NCBI GenBank assembly: GCA_023415275.1 | Contig: JAEZLJ010000089.1 | Location: 1-43,595 of the forward strand | DNA length: 43,595 nucleotides | Reading direction: 5' to 3' | DNA from: Bacteroidota bacterium | GTDB lineage: Bacteria > Bacteroidota > Bacteroidia > Chitinophagales > Chitinophagaceae | Part shown: in pieces, positions 17,720 to 26,422 of the stretch | Numbering within the stretch: position 1 is the stretch's first letter | Layout of the letters: every line of letters begins with the position of its first letter | Program-made: the position numbers and the translations under genes | The notes under the pieces: model-generated | The model's database searches: none | The model's input: only the letters and a program-made list of their open reading frames with translations | Told to the model about the DNA's origin: nothing

Positions 17720-18939
17720 AACGCATTCTTTATCTTTCTTATGACGGCATGACTGATCCTTTGGGGCAATCACAAGTGCTTCCCTACATTATTGGGTTGA
17801 AAGAAAAAGGATACAACTTTACCCTTATCAGTTTTGAAAAAAAGGAAAGATTTGAAAAAGGAAAGTCTGCAATTGATTCCATCTGCCAGGAAAATGGAAT
17901 TCAATGGCAGCCGCTTCTATACACAAAGAAACCGCCTATACTTTCAACCTTAAAAGACCTCAAAGTATTAAAAAATAAAATCAAGGAACTTCATAAAATA
18001 AAATCTTTTCATATAGTGCATTGCCGTAGCTATATTACCGCACTTGCCGGGTTGTGGATGAAAAAGAAATGGGGCGTCAAATTAATTTTTGACATGCGGG
18101 GCTTTTGGGCAGATGAAAGAGTGGATGGAGGACTTTGGAAGTTGAACAACCCTGTATTTGCTTCCATATATAAATATTTCAAAGGAAAAGAACAGGAATT
18201 TTTAATATCTGCGGATCATACTATATCACTTACCAATGCAGCAAAGGAAGAGATTACATCCTGGGATGCCAATAAAAACTTTGCACCAGTGGATGTCATA
18301 CCCTGTTGTGTTGATCTCAACCTTTTTAACCCTTCTTCCATCAATGCACACCAGACAAAAACAGTTAAAACACAGCTCCAGATCCAAGATGATCAAAAAG
18401 TAATTAGTTACATTGGTTCAATCGGTACCTGGTACTTGCTGGAAGAGATGGTTGATTTCTTCAATACTTTTTTAGAGGTTAACAAGAATGCCATTTTTCT
18501 ATTTGTTACAAAAGATGATCAGGAAGAGATACAAAAAGTATTTAAAAGTAAAAATCTTCCCCTTACCTCGCTTCGTATTGTTTCTGCTGAAAGGAACCAG
18601 GTGCCTTTGTATATTTCCATTTCAGATTACTCCATTTTTTTTATAAAGCCTTCTTATTCCAAAAAAGCTTCATCACCCACCAAGCAAGGTGAAATAATGG
18701 CTATGGGTGTGCCTGTTATTTGTAATGACCAAGTAGGAGATACCTCTTTAGTAGTTGAAAAATATAACGCGGGAATTGTAGTAAAAGAGTTCTCACAAAA
18801 TGCCTATACTAACTATGTCAATGACCTGAAACAAAAAGATTTTGATCAACAGGCTATTAGGCGGGGAGCCAAGGAATTTTTTTCTCTGGATAGAGGTATT
18901 GAAAAATACCATGCTGTTTATGAAAAGGTTGTAAAGTGA
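17710..18939 (+). CDS. Glycosyltransferase family 4-type
   Basis: A GT-B glycosyltransferase of 409 residues. The start, ILYLSYDGMTDPLGQSQVLP, is a distinctive N-terminus seen in many Bacteroidetes GT4 enzymes. The donor half has SYIGSIGTWYLL and the terminal SSPTKQGEIMAMGVPVICND block. It starts inside the end of the asnB gene and ends overlapping the next gene (GTGA), so the three genes are probably coupled. This stretch is visibly richer in A and T than the nonulosonate genes. Confidence 0.83.
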   Translation: MDVKRILYLSYDGMTDPLGQSQVLPYIIGLKEKGYNFTLISFEKKERFEKGKSAIDSICQENGIQWQPLLYTKKPPILSTLKDLKVLKNKIKELHKIKSFHIVHCRSYITALAGLWMKKKWGVKLIFDMRGFWADERVDGGLWKLNNPVFASIYKYFKGKEQEFLISADHTISLTNAAKEEITSWDANKNFAPVDVIPCCVDLNLFNPSSINAHQTKTVKTQLQIQDDQKVISYIGSIGTWYLLEEMVDFFNTFLEVNKNAIFLFVTKDDQEEIQKVFKSKNLPLTSLRIVSAERNQVPLYISISDYSIFFIKPSYSKKASSPTKQGEIMAMGVPVICNDQVGDTSLVVEKYNAGIVVKEFSQNAYTNYVNDLKQKDFDQQAIRRGAKEFFSLDRGIEKYHAVYEKVVK

Positions 18940-20012
18940 AGTCAAAGAAAGTTTTATTCCTCTTGCCTTATCCACTTCAAACGGCGCCCTCTCAACGTTT
19001 CAGGATTGAAGCTTATTTCCCGCTTTTGCAACAGGCCCAAATTAATATAGCAACACAATCCTTCCTGGATGAAACAGCTTGGACACGTCTCTACAAAAAA
19101 GGATCATTTTTTTTAAAAATCCTTGATGTATGTAAAGGGTTTATTAAACGTTTATGGGCAGCCACTTTCCTGGTTCATCAATATGATTTTATAGTAGTAC
19201 ATAGGGAAGCTTCACCTATAGGTCCACCAGTATTTGAATGGATTATTGCCCAACTATGGAAAAAGAAAGTAGTATTTGATTTTGATGATGCTATATGGAT
19301 TCCAACTATTTCTGATAATAATAGGCTGGCTCTTTCCTTAAAATGCTTTTGGAAAACGAAATGGATCTGTAAATGGGCTTATAAAATTGCTGCTGGTAAT
19401 GAATACCTGGCAGGATATGCAAAACAATTTAATTCTGATGTTATTATTGTTCCTACTGCGGTTGATATAGTTAACAAGTATAATCGTTTGGTAAACCAGG
19501 AAGTTTCAAAGCCGGCAATAGGCTGGACAGGATCTCATTCCACAATGAAATATCTTGATCCGATAATTCCGGTCATCAGGGAGTTGGAACAAAAAAAAGA
19601 CTTTGATTTTTTTGTAATCAGCAATAAGCAACCTGAATTTCAACTGCGGTCTTTAAAATATATTAAATGGACTGAAGCATCAGAGATCAATGACCTCTCT
19701 AAGTTCAATATCGGAATTATGCCATTGGAAGAAGACAGGTGGAGCGAGGGAAAATGTGGCTTTAAGATAATTCAATACCTGGCTTTAGGTATTCCTGCTG
19801 TAGCTAGCCCTGTAGGAGTGAATAAAAGGATAATTAAAGATCGCCTAAATGGCTTTTTATCCAAGCGAGAAGAGGAATGGTATAATGCTATTTCAGAACT
19901 ATTGGAAGATGTCAAGTTGCGAAATGAAATGGGTAGGATAGGAAGAGAGAAAATTATAAAGGAATACAGCATTCAGGCAAACGCTGATTTGTTTTTAGGA
20001 CTCTTTGAATAA
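18936..20012 (+). CDS. Glycosyltransferase (GT4-like)
   Basis: A 358-residue GT-B-like glycosyltransferase. Seen are FLLPYPLQTAPSQRFRIEAY at the N-terminus, a central VVFDFDDAIW segment, IGWTGSHSTMKYL where the donor domain begins, and EGKCGFKIIQYLALGIPAV as the C-terminal donor-binding block. The only sensible start is a GTG that overlaps the previous stop (GTGA). Its 3' end overlaps the convergent membrane-protein gene by 40 bases. Donor and acceptor are unknown. Confidence 0.8.
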   Translation: MKSKKVLFLLPYPLQTAPSQRFRIEAYFPLLQQAQINIATQSFLDETAWTRLYKKGSFFLKILDVCKGFIKRLWAATFLVHQYDFIVVHREASPIGPPVFEWIIAQLWKKKVVFDFDDAIWIPTISDNNRLALSLKCFWKTKWICKWAYKIAAGNEYLAGYAKQFNSDVIIVPTAVDIVNKYNRLVNQEVSKPAIGWTGSHSTMKYLDPIIPVIRELEQKKDFDFFVISNKQPEFQLRSLKYIKWTEASEINDLSKFNIGIMPLEEDRWSEGKCGFKIIQYLALGIPAVASPVGVNKRIIKDRLNGFLSKREEEWYNAISELLEDVKLRNEMGRIGREKIIKEYSIQANADLFLGLFE

Positions 20013-21346
20013 CCTCTTTGAAGTGAAGCAGTTCGTTGTTCAAAATTGAAGTACAAAATAATAAGAAAGGCAGCGTAAAAGGGAAGACAGGGGATTTTAT
20101 AGCGTGACAATGCACCGAAATTATAAGATGAAATTCCCACAGCAAAAGCAAAGATGATTGAAAAAACCAGGCAGAATGATAAGTTGGGGTCTTTACTGAT
20201 CAACGAAAATATATTTGTCTTTCTTTTGGCTATAACTTTTAAGGTAAAGAAAAGAAATAGCAAAGCTTCTAATCCGGATAATAGAACAATAACCTTCTTA
20301 GATTCCCAAATAAAAGGCCGGAACAAAGTAACTACAACGGCCTGGGGAAATTTACTCAACATCCCCAGAAGGCTTGGATTAAATTCTCCCAGATCATAAG
20401 CCGATCCCTCATCTCCTGAAGCATAAGCAATCCACCCCCTCGTTTCAGCAGCCGTTTTGGCAACCTTTTCCAAAGAGTACTTATTCATTTCACTAGCAAA
20501 ACGTTTTGAGAAAAAGAAAAATCCACCAATAGTCATAGCTACGAATACCAGATTAACTATCCAGCGAAGGCCAACTGTATGTATTTTATGAGAATAGGTC
20601 AATAATAACCAAAGCGCCAAAGCAGGTAAAAAGGCCAACAAAATATAGAGCTTGATCACAGCAATCAGGTAAAAGCTTAGCCCCAGCATAAACAGGTTTT
20701 TCAGGGAGAAATCTCCGTTCACAAAGATCCTGAATGTAGTATATGTCATCCACCCCAAACCAAACATACAAACAGTGTCTTTAAACATGGCTGATCCCCA
20801 GACAAAGGTGCTGGGTATAAACAAGAAAGCTATGGCTAGCTCTTTGTGTAATTGAGGATAAAGATTTACAAAGGTCCTATACATGGCCCAAACGCCAGTA
20901 AATGTAAAATAGGCAAATAGTAAGGAAATAGGCAGGTAACTGGTTCCATTGAATAGCCCAAAAACGGCACCAATAACAGCCACAAGGTAAGATGACCTGT
21001 CAGTATACCATTCCAATTGAGAGGTATACTTATATAACTGTGGATTAAGATCTGGAGATTTTCGAAAAAGAAGGTCAATCCAATTAGAAATAGAATCGTC
21101 TAAAGCAGAATTTATAACCTGGCTGTGTCTAAAGAAGTTAAATGTATCTCCTCCACCATAATAAAACTGGTAAACCAATGCAATAAAGATGGCTCCTCCA
21201 AATTTTACATACAAGCCTGGTAAATAATACTTCCTCAAAGGATGACCAATGGGGTAGCGCTTATCTCTTTGACTTTTAGCGATAGCTATCAAGATAAAAA
21301 GATAAATAGGCGTAAGAACCAGGTCCCAGATCGTTAAATACTGCAC
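19973..21346 (-). CDS. Polytopic membrane protein, candidate glycan polymerase (Wzy-like role)
   Basis: A 457-residue protein with many hydrophobic helices (at least nine by eye), starting with WDLVLTPIYLFILIAIA. It has a periplasmic-looking loop with GGGDTFNFFRHSQ and a WGSAMFKDTVCMFG stretch. I do not recognise a named family. Polymerases (Wzy) are poorly conserved polytopic proteins, and none is otherwise present beside the flippase, so this is the best candidate by position. A GT39-like or other envelope protein is possible. The start codon is GTG. It is the only minus-strand gene in this part of the locus, and its last 40 bases overlap the end of the neighbouring glycosyltransferase gene. 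Confidence 0.6.
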   Translation of the reverse strand: MQYLTIWDLVLTPIYLFILIAIAKSQRDKRYPIGHPLRKYYLPGLYVKFGGAIFIALVYQFYYGGGDTFNFFRHSQVINSALDDSISNWIDLLFRKSPDLNPQLYKYTSQLEWYTDRSSYLVAVIGAVFGLFNGTSYLPISLLFAYFTFTGVWAMYRTFVNLYPQLHKELAIAFLFIPSTFVWGSAMFKDTVCMFGLGWMTYTTFRIFVNGDFSLKNLFMLGLSFYLIAVIKLYILLAFLPALALWLLLTYSHKIHTVGLRWIVNLVFVAMTIGGFFFFSKRFASEMNKYSLEKVAKTAAETRGWIAYASGDEGSAYDLGEFNPSLLGMLSKFPQAVVVTLFRPFIWESKKVIVLLSGLEALLFLFFTLKVIAKRKTNIFSLISKDPNLSFCLVFSIIFAFAVGISSYNFGALSRYKIPCLPFYAAFLIILYFNFEQRTASLQRGYSKSPKNKSAFA

Positions 21347-21351
21347 CTGAC

Positions 21352-21483
21352 GAAAATAAAGAAATTCAAGCCGTTATTTTTAATCATTATTCCGATGTTA
21401 TCGACGATCTTAATAAACTGGATAGCTTTAATCAAATAGTAGAAGTTACGCTTTGTATAACACTGGCTTTAGGTAATTCTTAG
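21352..21483 (+). pseudogene. Possible remnant of a lost gene's 3' end
   Basis: In the 153-nt gap between two divergent genes there is a plus-strand frame of 43 codons ending in TAG that has no start codon. It reads like ordinary protein (for example HYSDVIDDLNKLDSFNQIVE), with a natural mix of charged and hydrophobic residues. I cannot assign a family. It may be the C-terminal stub of a gene removed when the flanking genes were rearranged. A chance open frame is also possible, since the open stretch back to the previous stop (21313-21315) is only 56 codons. Confidence 0.25.
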
Positions 21484-21499
21484 CCCATATCTTTGCCCG

Positions 21500-22687
21500 A
21501 TGCCGCGAGTCCTGAGAATATTAAACCGATTGGCTGTGGGTGGCCCCGTATTGAATGCCATCTACCTTTCCAGGTACCTGGCTCCTGAATTTGACACCAT
21601 ATTAGTAGTGGGTGAAAAGGAAGATCATGAGAAAAGTGCTGCCTACCTCGCTGACCAGTTGGGAATTAACTATGTCACCATCAAAGGCATGGGTCGATCT
21701 ATTAGCCCTGCAAGTGATTACATGGCTTACCGGGAATTGAAAAGGTTGATCAAAAGCTTTAAGCCTGATATTGTACACACGCATTCCGCAAAGCCTGGAG
21801 CATTGGGAAGATTAGCGGCTGCAGCCACCAATGTGCCTGCCATAGTACATACTTTCCATGGTCATGTATTCCATTCTTACTTTAATCCTGTTAAGACTAA
21901 AGTATTTATCAATACAGAAAGATACCTGGCCAAAAAAAGTGATGCCATCATTGCCATTAGCGATCAACAGAAGGTCGAATTGGTACATCAGTTCAAAATT
22001 GCACCTGAGGACAAATTTCATGTGATACCATTAGGATTTGATCTCGATAGATTTCAAAAGGATAATGAAGAGAAAAGAAAAAAATTTAGAGCCGAGTTCA
22101 ATATCAATAACGAAACGATTGCTATAGGTATCATAGGAAGGTTAGTGCCTGTGAAGAATCATTATTTATTTATAAAAGCAATAAGGCAGGTATTAGATAA
22201 AAGTAATAAGCCAATAAAAGCGCTAATTATAGGCGATGGTGAAACGAGGGCTGACCTTGAAAATATAGCCAAGGAAGTAGGTATTCCATTTTCAGCTGAG
22301 AACGATCGCCAACATCCACATCCATTAGTTTTCACTTCCTGGAGAAGTGATATAGATGTGATCAATGCGGGTTTGGACATTGTTTGCCTGACCTCAGTTA
22401 ATGAAGGTACCCCTGTAAGCCTTATTGAGGCGCAAGCATCTAATAAGGCAATAGTCTCCACAAGGGTTGGAGGAATAGCTGATATCGTCATTGAAGGAGA
22501 AACAGCTCTTTTAGCTGATGTAAATGACAGCCAAAGCTATTGTGATCACCTTTTGAAATTGGTTGAAGATGATGAATTAAGGTCCCGGATGGGTCATAAT
22601 AGTTCACAGCATGTATTGCAAAAGTTCAGCTACCAGCGTTTGATGAACGATATGTCCAGGCTTTATAATCAACTGCTGTCCAAGTAA
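21500..22687 (+). CDS. Glycosyltransferase family 4-type
   Basis: A GT-B retaining glycosyltransferase of 395 residues. The acceptor-side loop is RLAVGGPVLNAIYL; DIVHTHSAKPGALGR and HTFHGHVFHSYF follow, a pattern typical of GT4 enzymes of lipid-linked glycan assembly. The donor site is EGTPVSLIEAQASNKAIV. It is divergent from the membrane-protein gene and is followed 11 nt later by the phosphatase gene. A TATCTTTG string at 21488-21495 matches the -7 consensus but lies only four nt before the ATG, so its meaning is unclear. Confidence 0.85.
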   Translation: MPRVLRILNRLAVGGPVLNAIYLSRYLAPEFDTILVVGEKEDHEKSAAYLADQLGINYVTIKGMGRSISPASDYMAYRELKRLIKSFKPDIVHTHSAKPGALGRLAAAATNVPAIVHTFHGHVFHSYFNPVKTKVFINTERYLAKKSDAIIAISDQQKVELVHQFKIAPEDKFHVIPLGFDLDRFQKDNEEKRKKFRAEFNINNETIAIGIIGRLVPVKNHYLFIKAIRQVLDKSNKPIKALIIGDGETRADLENIAKEVGIPFSAENDRQHPHPLVFTSWRSDIDVINAGLDIVCLTSVNEGTPVSLIEAQASNKAIVSTRVGGIADIVIEGETALLADVNDSQSYCDHLLKLVEDDELRSRMGHNSSQHVLQKFSYQRLMNDMSRLYNQLLSK

Positions 22688-22698
22688 AATAGTATATA

Positions 22699-23433
22699 AT
22701 GTTGTTTTTTCGAAAAAAGGCAAATACACCTATAGATCTCAGCTGGTTAAAAACTGACATGCATTCGCATCTTATTCCCGGAATTGATGATGGGTCACCA
22801 GACTTACCAACCTCTCTTCACCTAATTAAAGGTTTTGCTGACCTGGGATATAAAAAACTCATAACAACCCCTCATATACTTTGGGATATTTATCCTAACA
22901 CCAGGGAAATAATATTGGATAAATGCGCACTTTTAAAGGAAGCCGTGGTTACAGCCGGCCTGGATATAGAAATTCAGGTGGGTGCTGAATACTTTTTAGA
23001 TGAACATTTCAGCGGCTTGCTAAAAAACAAAACCCCTCTTTTGGCTTTAAGCGGGAATATGGTCCTGGTTGAATTTTCCATGCTTTCAGCTCCATTTGAC
23101 CTGCAGGAAATGCTTTTTGAAATGCAGCTTCAAAACTACCAGCCTGTCATTGCACATCCCGAACGTTATAGTTATCTGAACCGGAAAAGAGAGGTATTTG
23201 ATGAACTTAGGCAAAGCGGTTGCTTTTTCCAGTTAAACCTTTTGTCGTTGCAGGGATATTACGGAAATTCAGTTCAGGAATTAGCCGAGTATCTTTTGAA
23301 AAAGGAGTATTATGATTTTGCAGGCTCAGATCTACACCATGAAAGGCATTTGGCTGGCTTGCAAAAGCTAAAGTCATCCGGTTGGATGCAAAAACTGATG
23401 GATTCAGGTTCAATTAAAAATCAAACACTTTAA
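22699..23433 (+). CDS. CpsB/YwqE-type manganese-dependent tyrosine-protein phosphatase (PHP fold)
   Basis: A 244-residue PHP-family metallophosphatase. The metal-binding N-terminus is clear (TDMHSHLIPGIDDGS, residues 19-33), with later histidines in TTPHILWD, AHPERY and SDLHHERH. Such enzymes remove phosphate from the C-terminal tyrosines of the Wzc/CpsD kinase that sets chain length in capsule and exopolysaccharide export. No kinase or Wza-like exporter is in this window, so its partner must be elsewhere. It ends the glycan block and is followed directly by a terminator-like hairpin. Confidence 0.87.
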   Translation: MLFFRKKANTPIDLSWLKTDMHSHLIPGIDDGSPDLPTSLHLIKGFADLGYKKLITTPHILWDIYPNTREIILDKCALLKEAVVTAGLDIEIQVGAEYFLDEHFSGLLKNKTPLLALSGNMVLVEFSMLSAPFDLQEMLFEMQLQNYQPVIAHPERYSYLNRKREVFDELRQSGCFFQLNLLSLQGYYGNSVQELAEYLLKKEYYDFAGSDLHHERHLAGLQKLKSSGWMQKLMDSGSIKNQTL

Positions 23434-23458
23434 CCTCATTTAGCTGAAATGGGTTTTT
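23434..23458 (+). terminator. Candidate intrinsic terminator after the phosphatase gene
   Basis: Directly after the stop codon, CC(T)CATTT and AAATGGG can pair around an AGCTG loop with one bulged T. A run of five T follows at 23454-23458. This is weak but correctly placed to close the glycan block before the carotenoid block. Confidence 0.5.
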
Positions 23459-23465
23459 GCCCTAA

Positions 23466-23499
23466 TTGTTCAATTTTCAACCAATCTTGATTTAGTTTG
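23466..23499 (+). promoter_or_regulatory. Candidate regulator-gene promoter region
   Basis: Upstream of the MerR-type gene, TTGTTCAA (23466-23473) differs by one base from the operator half-site TTGTTTAA found before the sigma gene. TTAGTTTG (23492-23499) is one base away from the -7 consensus and lies ten nt before the ATG. This would fit autoregulation, but both matches are imperfect. Confidence 0.35.
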
Positions 23500-23509
23500 T
23501 ACTAACATC

Positions 23510-24388
23510 ATGTCTTTTACCATCAAAGAACTGGAATCACTTTCAGGGATTAAGGCCCATACCATTCGGATATGGGAACAGCGGTATCATTTCTTAAAAC
23601 CCTCACGCACCCAAACTAACATCCGCACCTATAATAACGAGGAGTTGAAAACATTGCTGACGGTGGCTTTATTGAATAAGTATGGATATAAGATCTCCAA
23701 AATTGACGAGATGCACCCAGAACAACGAGCGAGGGAAATCATGCAATTGCCAGGAAGGGAGGCTTATGAAGAAAACCTGGTGAATGAGCTGATAGGGTAT
23801 ATGATCGATATCAAAAGTATTGAGTTTGAACAATCTTTGAATCGTTATATAGCAGAAAACGGAATTGAGAAAACCGTCAGTACACTGATCTTTGGCTTTT
23901 TGGAGAAGGTCGGCATTTTGTGGCAAACCAATAAAATCATCCCGCTACAGGAGCATATCGTATCAAACATCATCAGGCAAAAATTGGTAAAAGCTATTGA
24001 TGACCTGCCCTTTGTTCATAGGTCTTCCCCTTTGTTCGTCCTGTTATTACCCGAGAATGAACACCATGAAATGGGGTTATTATTTGTTTATTATTTATTG
24101 CGAAAGAAAAATATCTCTGTTATCTATTTAGGGGCCAATGTACCCTTGAAAGATGTAAGCTATCTTTTTAAAATGGTTGCCCCTCAATATTTATACTTGC
24201 ATCTTACTTCTCTGCCTTTACACTTAAACCTTCAAAAATATCTTCAACAGCTCAGCTTGCAGGCACCTTCTGCCCAAATATTAATTTCTGGCAGCTCAGT
24301 CCAAAGAATAAAGGCAAATTCCCAACCTAACCTCATTTATTTTCAATCAATTACATCTGTTTTAAGCTACCTGGATACTTTAGGCTAA
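23510..24388 (+). CDS. carH: MerR-family regulator with cobalamin-photoreceptor motifs (CarH/LitR type)
   Basis: Residues 1-70 are a MerR-type winged helix (FTIKELESLSGIKAHTIRIWEQRY). The rest is the B12-binding pair of domains. The Wx9EH motif (Trp138, Glu148-His149) is exact, and E184-x-His186-xx-Gly189 matches the E/DxHxxG motif whose histidine binds cobalt. In CarH (family knowledge) a tetramer with adenosylcobalamin represses carotenoid genes in the dark, and light splits the cofactor and releases the DNA. Both sets of key residues are present, so light sensing is likely, not certain. It sits directly ahead of the sigma gene and the operator array. Confidence 0.85.
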   Translation: MSFTIKELESLSGIKAHTIRIWEQRYHFLKPSRTQTNIRTYNNEELKTLLTVALLNKYGYKISKIDEMHPEQRAREIMQLPGREAYEENLVNELIGYMIDIKSIEFEQSLNRYIAENGIEKTVSTLIFGFLEKVGILWQTNKIIPLQEHIVSNIIRQKLVKAIDDLPFVHRSSPLFVLLLPENEHHEMGLLFVYYLLRKKNISVIYLGANVPLKDVSYLFKMVAPQYLYLHLTSLPLHLNLQKYLQQLSLQAPSAQILISGSSVQRIKANSQPNLIYFQSITSVLSYLDTLG

Positions 24389-24393
24389 TATTT

Positions 24394-24463
24394 TTGTTTA
24401 ATAAATTACGCTGTACGTTTAAACAATTTATTGTTTAAGTTTGTAGTATTATAAATTAAACAA
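24394..24463. promoter_or_regulatory. Symmetric four-half-site operator before the carotenoid sigma gene
   Basis: The 8-mer TTGTTTAA or its exact complement TTAAACAA occurs four times: 24394-24401, 24419-24426, 24431-24438 and 24456-24463. The centres are 25, 12 and 25 bp apart, so the whole array is a perfect dyad centred at 24428.5. One half-site overlaps the -7 box and the last ends one base before the sigma ATG. This is what a repressor binding as a tetramer would need; the MerR/CarH-like protein encoded next door is the obvious candidate. Confidence 0.75.
24436..24443 (+). promoter_or_regulatory. -7 box TAAGTTTG for the carotenoid operon
   Basis: An exact TAnnTTTG match 21 nt before the sigma-factor ATG. 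It overlaps the third half-site of the operator array. No clear TTTG -33 element is seen at the normal distance. An mRNA starting here would have a leader of roughly a dozen nucleotides. Confidence 0.55.
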
Positions 24464-24464
24464 G

Positions 24465-24944
24465 ATGGGTATTCAGGAATTCAATTCTTTGGTCTTAAAC
24501 AACACAGATGGTCTTAAGCCATTTGCCATTTCCCTCACAAAGGACCATGAAATGGCTAAAGACCTATGCCAGGAAACTCTATATAAAGCTTTTGCTTATA
24601 GGGACAAATACAACCAGGGAACCAATATCAAGGCATGGTTGTTTACTATAATGCGCAATATTTTTATTAATGAATATCGAAGAGAAGGGCGAAAGAAATT
24701 AGTGATGGATACGGTTAAGTACCTCCAGCCTTCCAATGGTTTCTCTTCTGAAATTAATGTTAGGTTAAGGGAAATAAATAACAGCATTCATGAATTACCT
24801 GCTATCTTTAAGACTGCCTGCCAGTTGTATTTACAAGGCTATAAGTACCATGAAATAGCCGTTGCCCTTAATGAGCCAATTGGAACGATCAAAAGCCGTA
24901 TCCACTTCGCCAAGAAACAATTACAAAAACAAGTTGAACGTTGA
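24465..24944 (+). CDS. ECF-type RNA polymerase sigma factor
   Basis: A small sigma-70-family protein of 159 residues with only regions 2 and 4. Region 2 has MAKDLCQETLYKAF and IKAWLFTIMRNIFINEYRR; region 4 has the helix-turn-helix EIAVALNEPIGTIKSRIHFA. No anti-sigma gene is adjacent, so control is probably through its own transcription by the MerR/CarH-like repressor. It overlaps crtI (TTGA) and is the first gene of the carotenoid operon. It may direct transcription of this operon or of light-response genes elsewhere. Confidence 0.88.
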   Translation: MGIQEFNSLVLNNTDGLKPFAISLTKDHEMAKDLCQETLYKAFAYRDKYNQGTNIKAWLFTIMRNIFINEYRREGRKKLVMDTVKYLQPSNGFSSEINVRLREINNSIHELPAIFKTACQLYLQGYKYHEIAVALNEPIGTIKSRIHFAKKQLQKQVER

Positions 24945-26422
24945 GTAAATCCGTCATTATAATAGGTGCAGGGTTTTCTGGCTTATCAGCTGCCGCGTTT
25001 ATGGCGAAAGCGGGTTGGAAAGTGACTGTTATTGAAAAAAACGAAACAGCAGGAGGAAGGGCACGGCAACTTAAAGACCAGGGATTTACTTTCGACATGG
25101 GCCCTAGCTGGTATTGGATGCCAGATGTTTTCGAGCGATTCTTTAGCCAGTTTGGTAAAAAAGTAAGTGATTATTATTCGCTTCAAAGAATAGATCCTTC
25201 ATATAGGGTCTATTGGTCAGATACATATACCAACATACCCGCAAATTATCAGCAATTAAAAGATTTATTTGAAAGCATCGAACAAGGTAGTGGAGAGAAG
25301 CTTGATCAATATCTTAAAGAGGCATCTTTAAAATACCAAATTGGTATTCAAGACCTGGTGTATAAGCCGGGGCAATCGGTATTAGAATTTTTAGATTGGA
25401 AATTGATAAAAAATGCATTGAAGCTGGATGTATTTACTTCTATCAAATCCCATGTTTCCAAGTATTTCAAAAGCCCTAAGCTCCGGCAATTGATGGAATT
25501 CCCTATTTTATTTTTAGGAGCGCTCCCCGAAAATACTCCCGCTTTATATAGTTTGATGAATTATGCTGACGTTGTAGGCGGAACCTGGTACCCGGAAAAA
25601 GGTATGTTTTCCATTGTGGAAGGCATGAGAAAATTAGCAGAAGAATTGGGAGTAATTATCAGATGTAATGAGAATGCAAAGCAAATTATCATTGAAAAAG
25701 GAACTGCTAAAAAGCTGGTGACTGATAAGGCAGAATATAATGCAGATGCAATTATTAGCGGTGCAGATTACCAATTTACAGATTCCACCTTATTACCTGA
25801 GGCTTATAGAAATTATTCCGACAGTTATTGGAATAAAAAGGTTTTGGCACCTTCTTGCCTTTTATACTATGTTGGTTTGAATAAAAGACTGGATAATATT
25901 CTACATCACTCACTTTTCTTCGATGTAGAATTTGATCAGCATGCATCACAGATATATTCTAATCCTCAATGGCCCGATGAACCATTATTTTATCTAAGTG
26001 TTTCATCAAAAACCGATCACACTGTAGCTCCACAGGGATGCGAAAATCTTGTTGTCTTGATTCCCGTTGCATCTGGACTTCAAAATGATTCGGAGGAATT
26101 AAGAGAACTCTATTTTCAAAAAGTGCTTAAAAGAATAGAAAACCATACAGGGCAGTCTATCGCCGATGCCATTATTTATAAGCGATCTTATTCTGTTTCT
26201 GATTTCAAAAGCGATTATAATTCATTCAAAGGGAATGCATATGGGTTAGCCAATGTGTTAACGCAAACAGCCATCTTCAAGCCGTCATTGCAAAACAAAA
26301 AAGTAAAAAATCTTTTCTACACAGGCCAGTTCACAGTACCAGGTCCTGGGGTTCCACCAAGCCTTATAAGTGGAGAAGTGGTTTCTAAACAAGTTATTAA
26401 AGCCTTTAAGAACGATCTATGA
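24941..26422 (+). CDS. crtI: Phytoene desaturase
   Basis: A 493-residue FAD-dependent desaturase that converts phytoene to lycopene. The N-terminal dinucleotide motif is VIIIGAGFSGLSAAAFMAKAG minus its last residue, then GGRARQL and FDMGPSWYWMP. The C-terminal FAD block is NLFYTGQFTVPGPGVPPSLISG in two parts. The start is a TTG that overlaps the sigma stop (TTGA). The next ATG (MAKAGWKV) falls inside the FAD motif and cannot be the start. Lycopene as product, rather than neurosporene, is inferred from the cyclase gene downstream. Confidence 0.9.
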   Translation: MSKSVIIIGAGFSGLSAAAFMAKAGWKVTVIEKNETAGGRARQLKDQGFTFDMGPSWYWMPDVFERFFSQFGKKVSDYYSLQRIDPSYRVYWSDTYTNIPANYQQLKDLFESIEQGSGEKLDQYLKEASLKYQIGIQDLVYKPGQSVLEFLDWKLIKNALKLDVFTSIKSHVSKYFKSPKLRQLMEFPILFLGALPENTPALYSLMNYADVVGGTWYPEKGMFSIVEGMRKLAEELGVIIRCNENAKQIIIEKGTAKKLVTDKAEYNADAIISGADYQFTDSTLLPEAYRNYSDSYWNKKVLAPSCLLYYVGLNKRLDNILHHSLFFDVEFDQHASQIYSNPQWPDEPLFYLSVSSKTDHTVAPQGCENLVVLIPVASGLQNDSEELRELYFQKVLKRIENHTGQSIADAIIYKRSYSVSDFKSDYNSFKGNAYGLANVLTQTAIFKPSLQNKKVKNLFYTGQFTVPGPGVPPSLISGEVVSKQVIKAFKNDL

